Assembly: GCA_007131065.1 (NCBI GenBank)
Contig: SLRF01000038.1
Coordinates: forward strand, 1-5,199
Source: Candidatus Saccharimonadota bacterium
GTDB lineage: Bacteria > Patescibacteriota > Saccharimonadia > QS-5-54-17
Length of the DNA stretch: 5,199 nt
Direction of reading: 5' to 3'
The notes under the pieces are model-generated. The model was not told where the DNA came from, searched no databases, and worked only from the letters and a program-made list of their open reading frames with translations. Below are positions 1 through 5,199 of this stretch, one piece after another (positions within the stretch are counted from its first letter, which is position 1; each line of letters starts with the position of its first letter). The position numbers and the translations under genes were made by a program.

Positions 1-22
1 CAATCGCTACTTTACTGCTCAT
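1..22 (-). CDS. 5' end of a truncated CDS (product unknown)
   Basis: Only the first seven codons are inside the window, reading MSSKVAI before the left edge. The start is an ATG at 22-20. It is preceded by GAGGAG at 34-29 with a 6-base spacer (ATATCG), as good an SD arrangement as those of the complete genes. It lies 57 bases beyond the stop of the pilin-like gene, on the same strand. It may be the next gene of that operon or may be read from its own extended -10 promoter just upstream. Seven residues give no information on function. The call rests on the SD plus the ATG and the open frame, so a chance match is possible. Confidence 0.55.
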
Positions 23-46
23 CGATATCTCCTCGCTTATACTTTT

Positions 47-55
47 ATCATATCA
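47..55 (-). promoter_or_regulatory. Candidate extended -10 promoter for the left-edge gene
   Basis: On the minus strand 55-47 reads TGATATGAT. This is an extended -10 (TG, one base, then TATGAT) with five of six bases matching TATAAT. No good -35 box lies 16-18 bases upstream, as is tolerated for extended -10 promoters. Transcription would start near position 40, leaving a leader of about 18 bases that contains the SD of the left-edge gene. The surrounding DNA is AT-rich, so a chance match is possible. Confidence 0.35.
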
Positions 56-79
56 AACGAGAATACGAAGCCTCTAATC

Positions 80-334
80 CTACTCGCTGAGTGATTCGTC
101 GAGCTCCTCAGTATCGAGCTCCCCATCTATATCAGTTTCTAAGAGCAGGTCCTCGGCTTCCGCTAGGTCTTCGCTGCTTTCTATCTGCTGCTCACTAGCT
201 TGTTGTGCAGTATCGTTATCTTCTGATCTAGCGTCGAAGAAGCTCCACGCCACAAAGGCGAGCAAAGCTATTACGACAATTACCAATACCACTTCCACCG
301 CACTGAATCCGTGTTGTTTGTTATTGCTCGTCAT
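80..334 (-). CDS. Small type IV pilin-like (class III signal) membrane protein with acidic tail
   Basis: An 84-residue protein. The leader MTSNNKQHG is followed by F10, S, A, V and E14, then a run of about 19 hydrophobic residues (15-33). This is the prepilin peptidase pattern: Gly at -1, Phe at +1, Glu at +5, then the hydrophobic helix. After cleavage and N-methylation the protein would enter a type IV pilus or pseudopilus, or stay in the membrane. The rest (residues 34-84) is strongly acidic and too short for the usual beta-sheet pilin head, so it is not a typical major pilin. The start is placed at ATG 334 rather than the in-frame ATGs at 358 or 352, because AAGGAG at 346-341 sits 6 bases before it. 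The first 14 bases overlap the end of the upstream gene, which suggests translational coupling. The pilin-type N-terminus is clear; a role in a pilus is inferred. Confidence 0.8.
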   Translation of the reverse strand: MTSNNKQHGFSAVEVVLVIVVIALLAFVAWSFFDARSEDNDTAQQASEQQIESSEDLAEAEDLLLETDIDGELDTEELDESLSE

Positions 335-929
335 CGTTATCTCCTTCGTCATCTTCATCTTCGGAGTCTTGAGCGTTCTCTTCAGCTGCTTCTGCTCGCA
401 AGGCTCGGATTAGCTCTACTAGCTCCCCGCGATATTCCTTAAGCTCTTCTCTAGCTTCCGAGACAGCCTGTCGAAATCCATCCATCTGTTCGCCTAGATT
501 TGGATCCTCACAATCAAGCTCGAATTCAAATTCTAGAACTGCTTCGACCGAAGCCGCTGCATCTGCTTGCGCTGCCGCAACGTTGTCGTTGAGCTCATCG
601 TAGTTGCTCACTGTTAATTGCCCGTCCTCGTAAAATCCTTGCACTCGCTCATAAATCGAGTCCATGGCATTTTGGAGTGCAGTGGCACCTCTGGCGAGGT
701 TAGGAATGTTTTCTTGTAGTCTATCCTGCCGACGCTCACACACGTCTTGCATTACTTGCGCACGACGTTCCTGGACGTCTTGCCTTATCTGCTCTACGCG
801 CTCCTGAGCATTTGCACGCGCCTCTGCCCCGCGGTCTTGGCCTTGCACCGGTGCTTGCGCCAAGGAGGGTACGGTTACTACGAGTGCGAAAAGCAGGCTC
901 ATCGCACTTATTCCTATGGTTCGCTTCAT
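321..929 (-). CDS. Secreted coiled-coil protein with acidic C-terminal tail, family unknown
   Basis: A 202-residue protein that I do not recognise. Residues 1-24 form a Sec signal peptide: MKR, a hydrophobic core from about 5 to 20, and a likely cut after SLA at 22-24. Residues 30-75 are charged and rich in Arg, Glu and Gln (AQERVEQIRQDVQERR) and look like a long amphipathic helix or coiled coil. A second helical stretch covers about 115-183. Two cysteines, C64 and C140, are the only ones and could form a disulfide outside the cytoplasm. The last 18 residues are almost all Asp and Glu. The ATG at 929 has AAGG at 942-939 with a 9-base spacer, and a good promoter lies just upstream. The 3' end overlaps the pilin-like gene by 14 bases and carries that gene's SD, so the two products are probably made together. 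Secretion is inferred; the molecular role is unknown. Confidence 0.8.
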   Translation of the reverse strand: MKRTIGISAMSLLFALVVTVPSLAQAPVQGQDRGAEARANAQERVEQIRQDVQERRAQVMQDVCERRQDRLQENIPNLARGATALQNAMDSIYERVQGFYEDGQLTVSNYDELNDNVAAAQADAAASVEAVLEFEFELDCEDPNLGEQMDGFRQAVSEAREELKEYRGELVELIRALRAEAAEENAQDSEDEDDEGDNDDEQ

Positions 930-962
930 ATATTATTACCTTTTTTATTAATTTATGTTGAC

Positions 963-991
963 ATTATCCCAAAACGCTTATGAATTTGCAA
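963..991 (-). promoter_or_regulatory. Sigma70-like promoter for the secreted protein / pilin-like gene pair
   Basis: On the minus strand a -35 box TTGCAA (991-986) is separated by exactly 17 bases from a -10 box GATAAT (968-963). The matches to TTGACA and TATAAT are four and five of six. The start would fall near 956, giving a leader of about 27 bases with an SD at 942-939. The promoter fills the gap after the stop of the 562-residue gene (996-994), so the left gene pair can be transcribed independently of it. No terminator hairpin is visible in this gap, so read-through from upstream is also possible. Confidence 0.6.
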
Positions 992-993
992 AA

Positions 994-2682
994 TCATGCC
1001 GCTAGAGCATTTGACTTCGAATCCGTAATCCCTTGGCTAAATAATGCCACTACCGCCTTCCCGAGAATGTGCTCCCGCGGTTGGCCTTGAACTGACTGCG
1101 TAGTTTGCCTGTCGTACAAAAACTCCCTGGATCTATCGGCAAGATGCGCATAGTACATGTAATTAACTGCATCCAACAAGAACCTTAGATCTCTTCGCGA
1201 AGCTAGATCCACTACCGCCTCTTCCGGCGTCTCATACCCCAGCTCCTCCATCAGCGTTAGCATTTCCTCCACTATTTCTTTCGTGATAACTAACGACTCC
1301 TTGATAGAGACAGCACTCTCATCTACCTCTTCTTGCTCAAAAATCATCTCATGCAACCTGCCTATCGACTCCAGAACCCCGCTGGAGTCCTCTGTAACCT
1401 CACCAGTGTCGATAATTTGTACTACTTCTAGCAGGCGCTCCTCCGGCGGCATGTGTTCTATATCTATGTCTTTTCTTGTTTCTTGAAGTTCACTATCAAT
1501 ATCTACGAAAAGTTCCCTAAACTCTTCGAACGTACCGCCTTCATTCAACACACTCTCTTTTTCTTCGCCTGCTTCTATTGCAACGAAATTTTCGCTAGCA
1601 CCTGTCGTGTTATCCCCGGGTCTTTCCGTTATCATCTCCTCTAGTCGTCTAAATGTGCTGACCGCCCTATCTTCTGATTCGAATTGCCCCTCTTCTAGCT
1701 CTAAATCTGCGAATATTATCTCTACATTCTCGGATAATTGTTTATACCCTTCTTCAGTCGCGACCACGGAATCCACGCCTGATTCACGAAGATTGAGGTC
1801 TGCTGCTTCGGCCGCATCGCTATTATCTATCTCACTGCTTGAATCCTGCCGATCAGAATCATCGCCTGCATATTCTATTTGCTCGACATCAAGAGACGGA
1901 GTAAATTCACCAATAGTCCCCGCAGGGTTCTCTACCTGTTGTTCAGTATCCGATCGAACTATCGTAGTAGTCCCTCGCTCATCTGCTGCCACATACCCTG
2001 ACTCTGGTCTTCCAGTGTGAAAGTCGTCTATTTCTTTCGAATCCGTGACTTCCGTAGGTGTCGCCTCAACTGTTTCTGCATTGTCTACATGTTTTTTCTG
2101 CGACACTCCGATAACACGGTCTTCAATGTTCTCTTGCGGTTCTTCCGAAGTGGTTTCCACGGTAACACTCGGAATCTCGGCCGTATCTCTCTTTCTGGAT
2201 GCGGCGGCCATGGCGGCAGCTATAGGCGCCAAGCCGGACTCGCTTTCATGATTTTCCGTTTGCAATGGTGCTTTCACCGCTTCAACACTGGAAGTACTCA
2301 AGTCTTTCAGGCTTGCAACAGGTTTTTGTGACTTAGAGTCTTCTGCAAATAACTTGTGCTTCTCCTCTGCTTCGGACTCTATGCTGTGAATCTTCTCCGG
2401 CTTGCTCTCATCCGTAACCTCTGCAGACACCATCGCCTTTATAACTCCTTGCATGGCCGTCTCCCCGAGGTTGCGTAGGTGCGGACAGCGCTCAAGCGCC
2501 TCGTTGACAGTACTCTCCATATCGCCGAATTTTATAGTCCTTTCACCGTACTCATCCATGAAAGATCGAGGTGGCGCATCCTTGGAAGTGGAGTCGTTAT
2601 CCGTAGCTACATCTTTAGAAGAAATATCTGTCTCGCTGCTATCTCGATCTTCGCTATAAGTGTATCCGGCCGGACACTCCAT
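994..2682 (-). CDS. Large acidic protein, family unknown, with an N-terminal module shared with its neighbour
   Basis: A 562-residue protein that I do not recognise. It has no signal peptide and no membrane helix, so it is probably cytoplasmic. Residues 1-53 are rich in Ser, Asp and Thr. Residues 54-88 form a module (key residues M55, E56, T58, V59, C66, H68, L69, R70) that aligns without gaps to the 75-residue protein encoded just upstream. Residues 89-315 are low in hydrophobics and rich in Glu, Ser and Thr, hence probably disordered, with an Ala-rich patch followed by RKR at 155-165. Residues 316-562 look helical, ending in an aromatic-rich, better-packed part (RFLLDAVNYMYYAHL at 500-514). 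Two stretches, 337-353 and 431-449, share an ED...RL.EMI.E pattern and may be an internal repeat. The ATG at 2682 follows AAGGAG at 2699-2694, which lies inside the previous gene, with a somewhat long 11-base spacer. The gap between the genes is 6 bases, so they form an operon. Being a real gene is well supported; function is not. Confidence 0.8.
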   Translation of the reverse strand: MECPAGYTYSEDRDSSETDISSKDVATDNDSTSKDAPPRSFMDEYGERTIKFGDMESTVNEALERCPHLRNLGETAMQGVIKAMVSAEVTDESKPEKIHSIESEAEEKHKLFAEDSKSQKPVASLKDLSTSSVEAVKAPLQTENHESESGLAPIAAAMAAASRKRDTAEIPSVTVETTSEEPQENIEDRVIGVSQKKHVDNAETVEATPTEVTDSKEIDDFHTGRPESGYVAADERGTTTIVRSDTEQQVENPAGTIGEFTPSLDVEQIEYAGDDSDRQDSSSEIDNSDAAEAADLNLRESGVDSVVATEEGYKQLSENVEIIFADLELEEGQFESEDRAVSTFRRLEEMITERPGDNTTGASENFVAIEAGEEKESVLNEGGTFEEFRELFVDIDSELQETRKDIDIEHMPPEERLLEVVQIIDTGEVTEDSSGVLESIGRLHEMIFEQEEVDESAVSIKESLVITKEIVEEMLTLMEELGYETPEEAVVDLASRRDLRFLLDAVNYMYYAHLADRSREFLYDRQTTQSVQGQPREHILGKAVVALFSQGITDSKSNALAA

Positions 2683-2688
2683 GGATTA

Positions 2689-2916
2689 CTATTCTCCTTG
2701 TTCGCTCGATTGTGCATCGACAGTAGCCCTGAGTATCGCTCGCAACATAATTGGATCCATTTCCCGTAAATGCCTGCAAGTTTCCAGTGCTTCCTGTACC
2801 GTGCCCTCCATTACGTCGTCTTCACCTTCGTAAGTTATTACATAGTGACCAAGTTCTTGAGCTATTTCAGACACTTCCGGGCTAAAGTCCGTAACTCTTT
2901 CTGCATTATTACCCAT
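2689..2916 (-). CDS. Small protein carrying the C-x-H-L-R module, family unknown
   Basis: A 75-residue acidic protein with no signal peptide or membrane helix. Its residues 35-69 align without gaps to residues 54-88 of the 562-residue protein that follows, with 15 of 35 identical, including ME.TV.EALE.C.HLR and the later A.V.A. Outside the module it has only a short N-terminal part (1-34). The start is placed at ATG 2916, which has GGAG at 2927-2924 with a 7-base spacer. The same frame stays open to a GTG at 2985, which would give 98 residues. That alternative also has a GGGAG 10 bases upstream, but the extra N-terminus has no counterpart in the related protein and the same signal fits a short leader ORF better. 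The gene's 3' end holds the SD of the next gene, so the two are probably translationally coupled. Existence is fairly sure; function is unknown. Confidence 0.72.
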   Translation of the reverse strand: MGNNAERVTDFSPEVSEIAQELGHYVITYEGEDDVMEGTVQEALETCRHLREMDPIMLRAILRATVDAQSSEQGE

Positions 2917-2933
2917 TATCAAACTCCGCTCTC

Positions 2934-2987
2934 TTAACGACTCATTATCCAGGCTTGTATTGCCGCTACGATATGCATAAAACACAT
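2934..2987 (-). CDS. Possible 17-residue leader peptide ORF
   Basis: An ATG at 2987 opens a 17-codon frame reading MCFMHIVAAIQAWIMSR and ending in TAA at 2936-2934. It is preceded by GGGAG at 3000-2996 with an 8-base spacer, a stronger SD than that of the gene behind it. The stop lies 17 bases before the ATG of the 75-residue gene, so a terminating ribosome would sit at that gene's SD. This layout resembles a translated leader that couples or controls expression of the operon. The peptide is mildly hydrophobic, with no run of one amino acid that would mark a classical attenuator. The alternative is that this SD serves the overlapping GTG at 2985, extending the downstream protein. Confidence 0.35.
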   Translation of the reverse strand: MCFMHIVAAIQAWIMSR

Positions 2988-3044
2988 AAATATCACTCCC
3001 TAATACTATGTGGATATATTAACACGGTTGTGCTTTTACTTCAT

Positions 3045-3078
3045 AACAAACAAGGACGCTTACGCGCCCCTGTTTGTT
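3045..3078 (-). terminator. Rho-independent-type terminator after the DUF378 gene
   Basis: On the minus strand AACAAACAGGGGCGC (3078-3064), a GTAA loop, and GCGTCCTTGTTTGTT (3059-3045) form a 15-pair stem. Thirteen pairs are Watson-Crick and two are G-U. On the plus strand the same two positions are A-C mismatches, so the hairpin suits minus-strand RNA. The loop GUAA fits the stable GNRA tetraloop class. The descending arm ends in U-rich sequence (UUGUUUGUU), but no separate U-run follows. The hairpin lies 24 bases after the DUF378 stop and separates that unit from the next operon. Confidence 0.7.
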
Positions 3079-3101
3079 CTAGCTGCTTAGTAACGCGCAA
3101 G

Positions 3102-3341
3102 CTATTGCATACTCGGACTGACTCTATGAGCCGTACGGCGCAACTTATAGCCGAAACTCATCACATACACGGTAGCGACACCTACCAGTATGAAGACTGC
3201 CCTGGCTAAGGCCGAACCTTCGCCGAATACCGCCGTTACAAGGTTGAAGTCGAATAAACCGACCATCGCCCAGTTAAGACCTCCGACCAATAGCAGTACT
3301 ACTGCTATCATCTCCGCTATATTTAACTTTTCTGCTTCCAT
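3102..3341 (-). CDS. DUF378 family two-helix membrane protein
   Basis: A 79-residue protein with two predicted membrane helices at about 9-30 and 45-63 and a basic C-terminal tail (KLRRTAHR). The stretch GGLNWAMVGLFDFNLV at 20-35 is typical of the DUF378 family (which includes Bacillus YuzA), and the length fits that family. The biochemical role of DUF378 proteins is not known; they are small inner-membrane proteins. The start is placed at ATG 3341 because AAAGGAGGT at 3357-3349, a near-perfect SD, sits 7 bases before it. The in-frame GTG at 3350-3348 overlaps this SD and cannot be the start. The gene follows the metal ATPase on the same strand after 80 bases and is followed by a terminator. 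It is either the last gene of the ATPase operon or is read from a promoter in that gap. A metal-related role would be guilt by association only. Confidence 0.88.
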   Translation of the reverse strand: MEAEKLNIAEMIAVVLLLVGGLNWAMVGLFDFNLVTAVFGEGSALARAVFILVGVATVYVMSFGYKLRRTAHRVSPSMQ

Positions 3342-3384
3342 AACGCGCACCTCCTTTGTTTTCTAATTATGCGCTTTATTAGGA

Positions 3385-3415
3385 AGTATGTTTGTGACGA
3401 CAGTCACCGCATCAA
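3385..3415 (-). promoter_or_regulatory. Candidate long-spacer promoter with central dyad upstream of the DUF378 gene
   Basis: On the minus strand TTGATG (3415-3410) and CATACT (3390-3385) are each four of six matches to the -35 and -10 boxes, with a 19-base spacer. The spacer is almost filled by a perfect dyad, GTGAC-TGTC-GTCAC (3407-3394), with 2 bases to its left and 3 to its right. MerR-family activators are known to bind dyads inside 19-20 bp spacers. Transcription would start near 3379, giving a leader of about 38 bases with the strong SD. The promoter boxes are mediocre and no regulator gene is in the window, so only the dyad itself is certain. Confidence 0.35.
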
Positions 3416-3421
3416 AAAAGC

Positions 3422-5199
3422 TTAAGAGAGTACTAATCTACGCAAGAACTGCGCGTTTATAGCTACTACTATGGTAGAGAGCGACATTAATACAGCTCCA
3501 ACGGCCGGAGCAAGAAGTATGCCGAAACCTGCCAACACTCCGGCGGCCAGGGGAATAGCCAGTGCGTTATAGCCCGTAGCCCAGAGGAGATTTTGGAACA
3601 TTTTACGATAGCTCGCACGTGAAAGTTTAACTATCCTGGCCACTCCGCGCGGATCGCTACTGGCTAGGACTATTCCGGCAGACTCGATTGCGACGTCGGT
3701 TCCGGCACCAATCGCTATACCGATATTGGCCTGAACCAATGCCGGAGCGTCGTTCACTCCGTCTCCCACCATCGCAACACGGCTTCCGTCTGCTTGCAGT
3801 TTCTTAACCGTATCGGCCTTATGCTCCGGTAGGACTTCAGCAAAATATTCATCAATACCCAGCTCTTCTGACACCCATCGAGCCACCGCCTCGGAATCTC
3901 CGGTCAGCATAGCTACGCGCATACCGCTCTTTTGCAGCTCGGCTACCGCTTCCACCGATTCATCACGAATCACGTCCGCTAAAGCTATACCTCCATGCAC
4001 CTTTTCGTCCTTAGCTACGAATACGACTGTTTTGCCCTCGGATCCAGATTTTTCTGACCATTCAGCTAGAGAAGAGGGGAGTGTCAACTTTTTTTCCTCA
4101 AGCAGACGCGGACCACCCACGTATACTTTCTCTCCTTCTATATCGGCCATCACGCCGCGTCCGGGCAGTGCTTGGAAATCTTTTACACCGAGCGTAGGTG
4201 CCTGCTCTTTCTTAGCATGTGCTATGATCGCTCTAGCTAACGGATGCTCGGAATCGGACTCTACTGCAGCGGCTAGGGACAATACGTCTACTCCATCTAA
4301 TCCATCGCCGGCAAATACGTCTACTACTCCTTGCTCGCCTTTAGTCAGCGTGCCGGTCTTATCAAACAACACAACATTTATATTGCGGGCACTCTCGAGC
4401 GCCATTCTTTCACGTACCAATAGTCCGCTTCTGGCAGCTTTCGCAGTAGAGATAGAGGTAACTAGCGGAATAGCTAATCCTAGCGCATGCGGACAGGCTA
4501 TGATTAGTACTGTTACGGTCCGCTCCAGGGCAAAATCGCTGCCCTGTCCGCTAAGCAATAACCACCCGAAAAACGTAATCACCGCCACACTAAGGGCGAT
4601 ATATGTCAGATAAAAAGCCGCTCTATCGGCTAGAACTTGCGTCTGAGACTTTGAAGCTTGAGCATCGGCTACCAGGCGCATGATGCCGGCCAGCATCGTC
4701 GACTCTCCTGTCTTGGTAATCACAATCCTTAATGCCCCGTCGCCGTTGATAGTTCCGCCAATTACTTCATCGTTTTCCGACTTCTTAATTGGACGTGATT
4801 CGCCGGTGACTATAGATTCATTGACTTTAGATTCTCCGCTGATGACGCGGCCGTCCATCGGTATACTGGCGCCTGGACGGACCAGTACGACGTCGCCTTC
4901 CGCTAATTCGTCAACTGGCACGCTTCGGGTCTCGTCTCCGTCTACTAACTCCGCTTTGTCTGGCAGTAGTTTAGCCAGTTCACCTAAGGCTCCCTGAGCG
5001 TTTTGAATTGATCTCATCTCCATCCAGTGCCCAAGTAGCATGATTGTTATAAGTGTCGCCAGCTCCCAGAAGAATTCAGAGCCCTCGATAAGGAACAGCG
5101 TAGCTAAGCTGTAAGTGTAGGCCACTACTATGGCCAGCGATATCAGGGTCATCATGCCTGGCATGCGTTGCTTTATCTCAGAAACGGCGCTCTTTAGAA
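3422..5199 (-). CDS. copB: CopB-like P1B-3 heavy-metal (probably copper) P-type ATPase, N-terminus beyond the window
   Basis: An ATP-driven metal exporter of the inner membrane. The frame is open to the right edge with no stop, and its upstream codons (LKSAVSEIKQR before MPGMMTL) continue the family pattern, so the ATG at 5164 is internal rather than the start. Counting from that Met: membrane helices at about 5-26 and 32-49; actuator motif TGES at 120-123; helices near 185-204 and 214-234; CPH in the metal pathway at 224-226; phosphorylation motif DKTGTLT at 268-274 with D268 phosphorylated; the HP pair at 307-308; TGD at 421-423; GDGVNDAP at 467-474; and two last helices. NX6YNX4P (525-538) and MSLSTIVVAINA (560-571) fit the P1B-3 class. 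That class moves copper or silver, with the oxidation state disputed. All catalytic residues in view are intact. The missing part should hold the first helices and any His-rich metal-binding region. No clear terminator follows, so the DUF378 gene may be co-transcribed. Confidence 0.93.
   Translation of the reverse strand, partial: LKSAVSEIKQRMPGMMTLISLAIVVAYTYSLATLFLIEGSEFFWELATLITIMLLGHWMEMRSIQNAQGALGELAKLLPDKAELVDGDETRSVPVDELAEGDVVLVRPGASIPMDGRVISGESKVNESIVTGESRPIKKSENDEVIGGTINGDGALRIVITKTGESTMLAGIMRLVADAQASKSQTQVLADRAAFYLTYIALSVAVITFFGWLLLSGQGSDFALERTVTVLIIACPHALGLAIPLVTSISTAKAARSGLLVRERMALESARNINVVLFDKTGTLTKGEQGVVDVFAGDGLDGVDVLSLAAAVESDSEHPLARAIIAHAKKEQAPTLGVKDFQALPGRGVMADIEGEKVYVGGPRLLEEKKLTLPSSLAEWSEKSGSEGKTVVFVAKDEKVHGGIALADVIRDESVEAVAELQKSGMRVAMLTGDSEAVARWVSEELGIDEYFAEVLPEHKADTVKKLQADGSRVAMVGDGVNDAPALVQANIGIAIGAGTDVAIESAGIVLASSDPRGVARIVKLSRASYRKMFQNLLWATGYNALAIPLAAGVLAGFGILLAPAVGAVLMSLSTIVVAINAQFLRRLVLS

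Noticed and set aside
335..358. Upstream ATGs at 358 and 352 for the pilin-like gene
   Set aside because: They lack an SD, whereas AAGGAG at 346-341 is correctly spaced for ATG 334. The shorter leader of nine residues also fits class III signal peptides well.
1607..2020. 137-codon open frame on the plus strand, with others at 747-983, 2017-2331, 2402-2769 and 4680-4997
   Set aside because: All are antisense to well-supported minus-strand genes and show no family resemblance. The Ser-rich translations mirror the acidic codons of the opposite strand.
3016..3044. Possible promoter for the module operon (ATGAAG, 17 bases, TAATAT on the minus strand)
   Set aside because: Only three and four of six bases match the consensus boxes in an AT-rich stretch, so it is no better than chance.
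2955..3209. 84-codon plus-strand frame across the gap between the DUF378 and 75-residue genes
   Set aside because: It runs through the terminator hairpin and into the opposite-strand DUF378 gene, and its product has no recognisable features.
3342..3350. GTG start for the DUF378 gene at 3350
   Set aside because: The GTG overlaps the AAAGGAGGT Shine-Dalgarno sequence, which is ideally spaced for the ATG at 3341.
3410..3421. T-run just after the ATPase stop as a terminator
   Set aside because: Six T residues follow the stop on the minus strand, but no stable hairpin precedes them; CTTAAG and AGTACT are only short palindromes.
4032..4613. 193-codon open frame on the plus strand
   Set aside because: It lies wholly antisense to the ATPase, whose motifs are intact throughout. 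Its translation is rich in Ser, Pro and Thr with no domain pattern, as expected of a shadow frame.

Overview
The window reads as a compact bacterial locus with every convincing gene on the minus strand, so transcription runs from right to left. Gaps are short, neighbouring genes overlap or nearly touch, and most starts have a clear GGAG-type Shine-Dalgarno (SD) sequence. TGA, TAA and TAG all act as stops, so the code is standard. Small acidic helical proteins of unknown family, a class III (type IV pilin) signal peptide, a DUF378 protein and a CopB-type ATPase together recall Candidate Phyla Radiation bacteria such as Saccharibacteria. That lineage guess rests on gene style only and is weak.

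Right part (3422-5199): most of a P1B-3 heavy-metal P-type ATPase of the CopB type. Its N-terminus lies beyond the right edge. An 80-base gap follows, holding a perfect 14-bp dyad centred in a candidate promoter with a 19-bp spacer. Then comes a two-helix DUF378 membrane protein (3102-3341) with a near-perfect SD. A 15-bp hairpin at 3045-3078 ends this unit; two of its pairs are G-U wobbles that form only in minus-strand RNA.

Middle part (994-2987): a possible 17-codon leader ORF, then a 75-residue protein, then a 562-residue acidic protein whose start lies 6 bases past the previous stop. The small protein and the N-terminal part of the large one share an ungapped 35-residue module (15 identities), so they are tandem relatives. 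No known family is recognised for either.

Left part (1-991): a good sigma70-like promoter (TTGCAA, 17 bp, GATAAT) precedes a secreted coiled-coil protein with an acidic tail. Its last 14 bases overlap the start of a very small type IV pilin-like protein, also with an acidic tail. After a 57-base gap, the SD, start codon and first seven codons of another gene run off the left edge.

The ATPase probably exports copper or a similar soft metal. The other genes suggest envelope-associated proteins, but their joint role cannot be read from the sequence.
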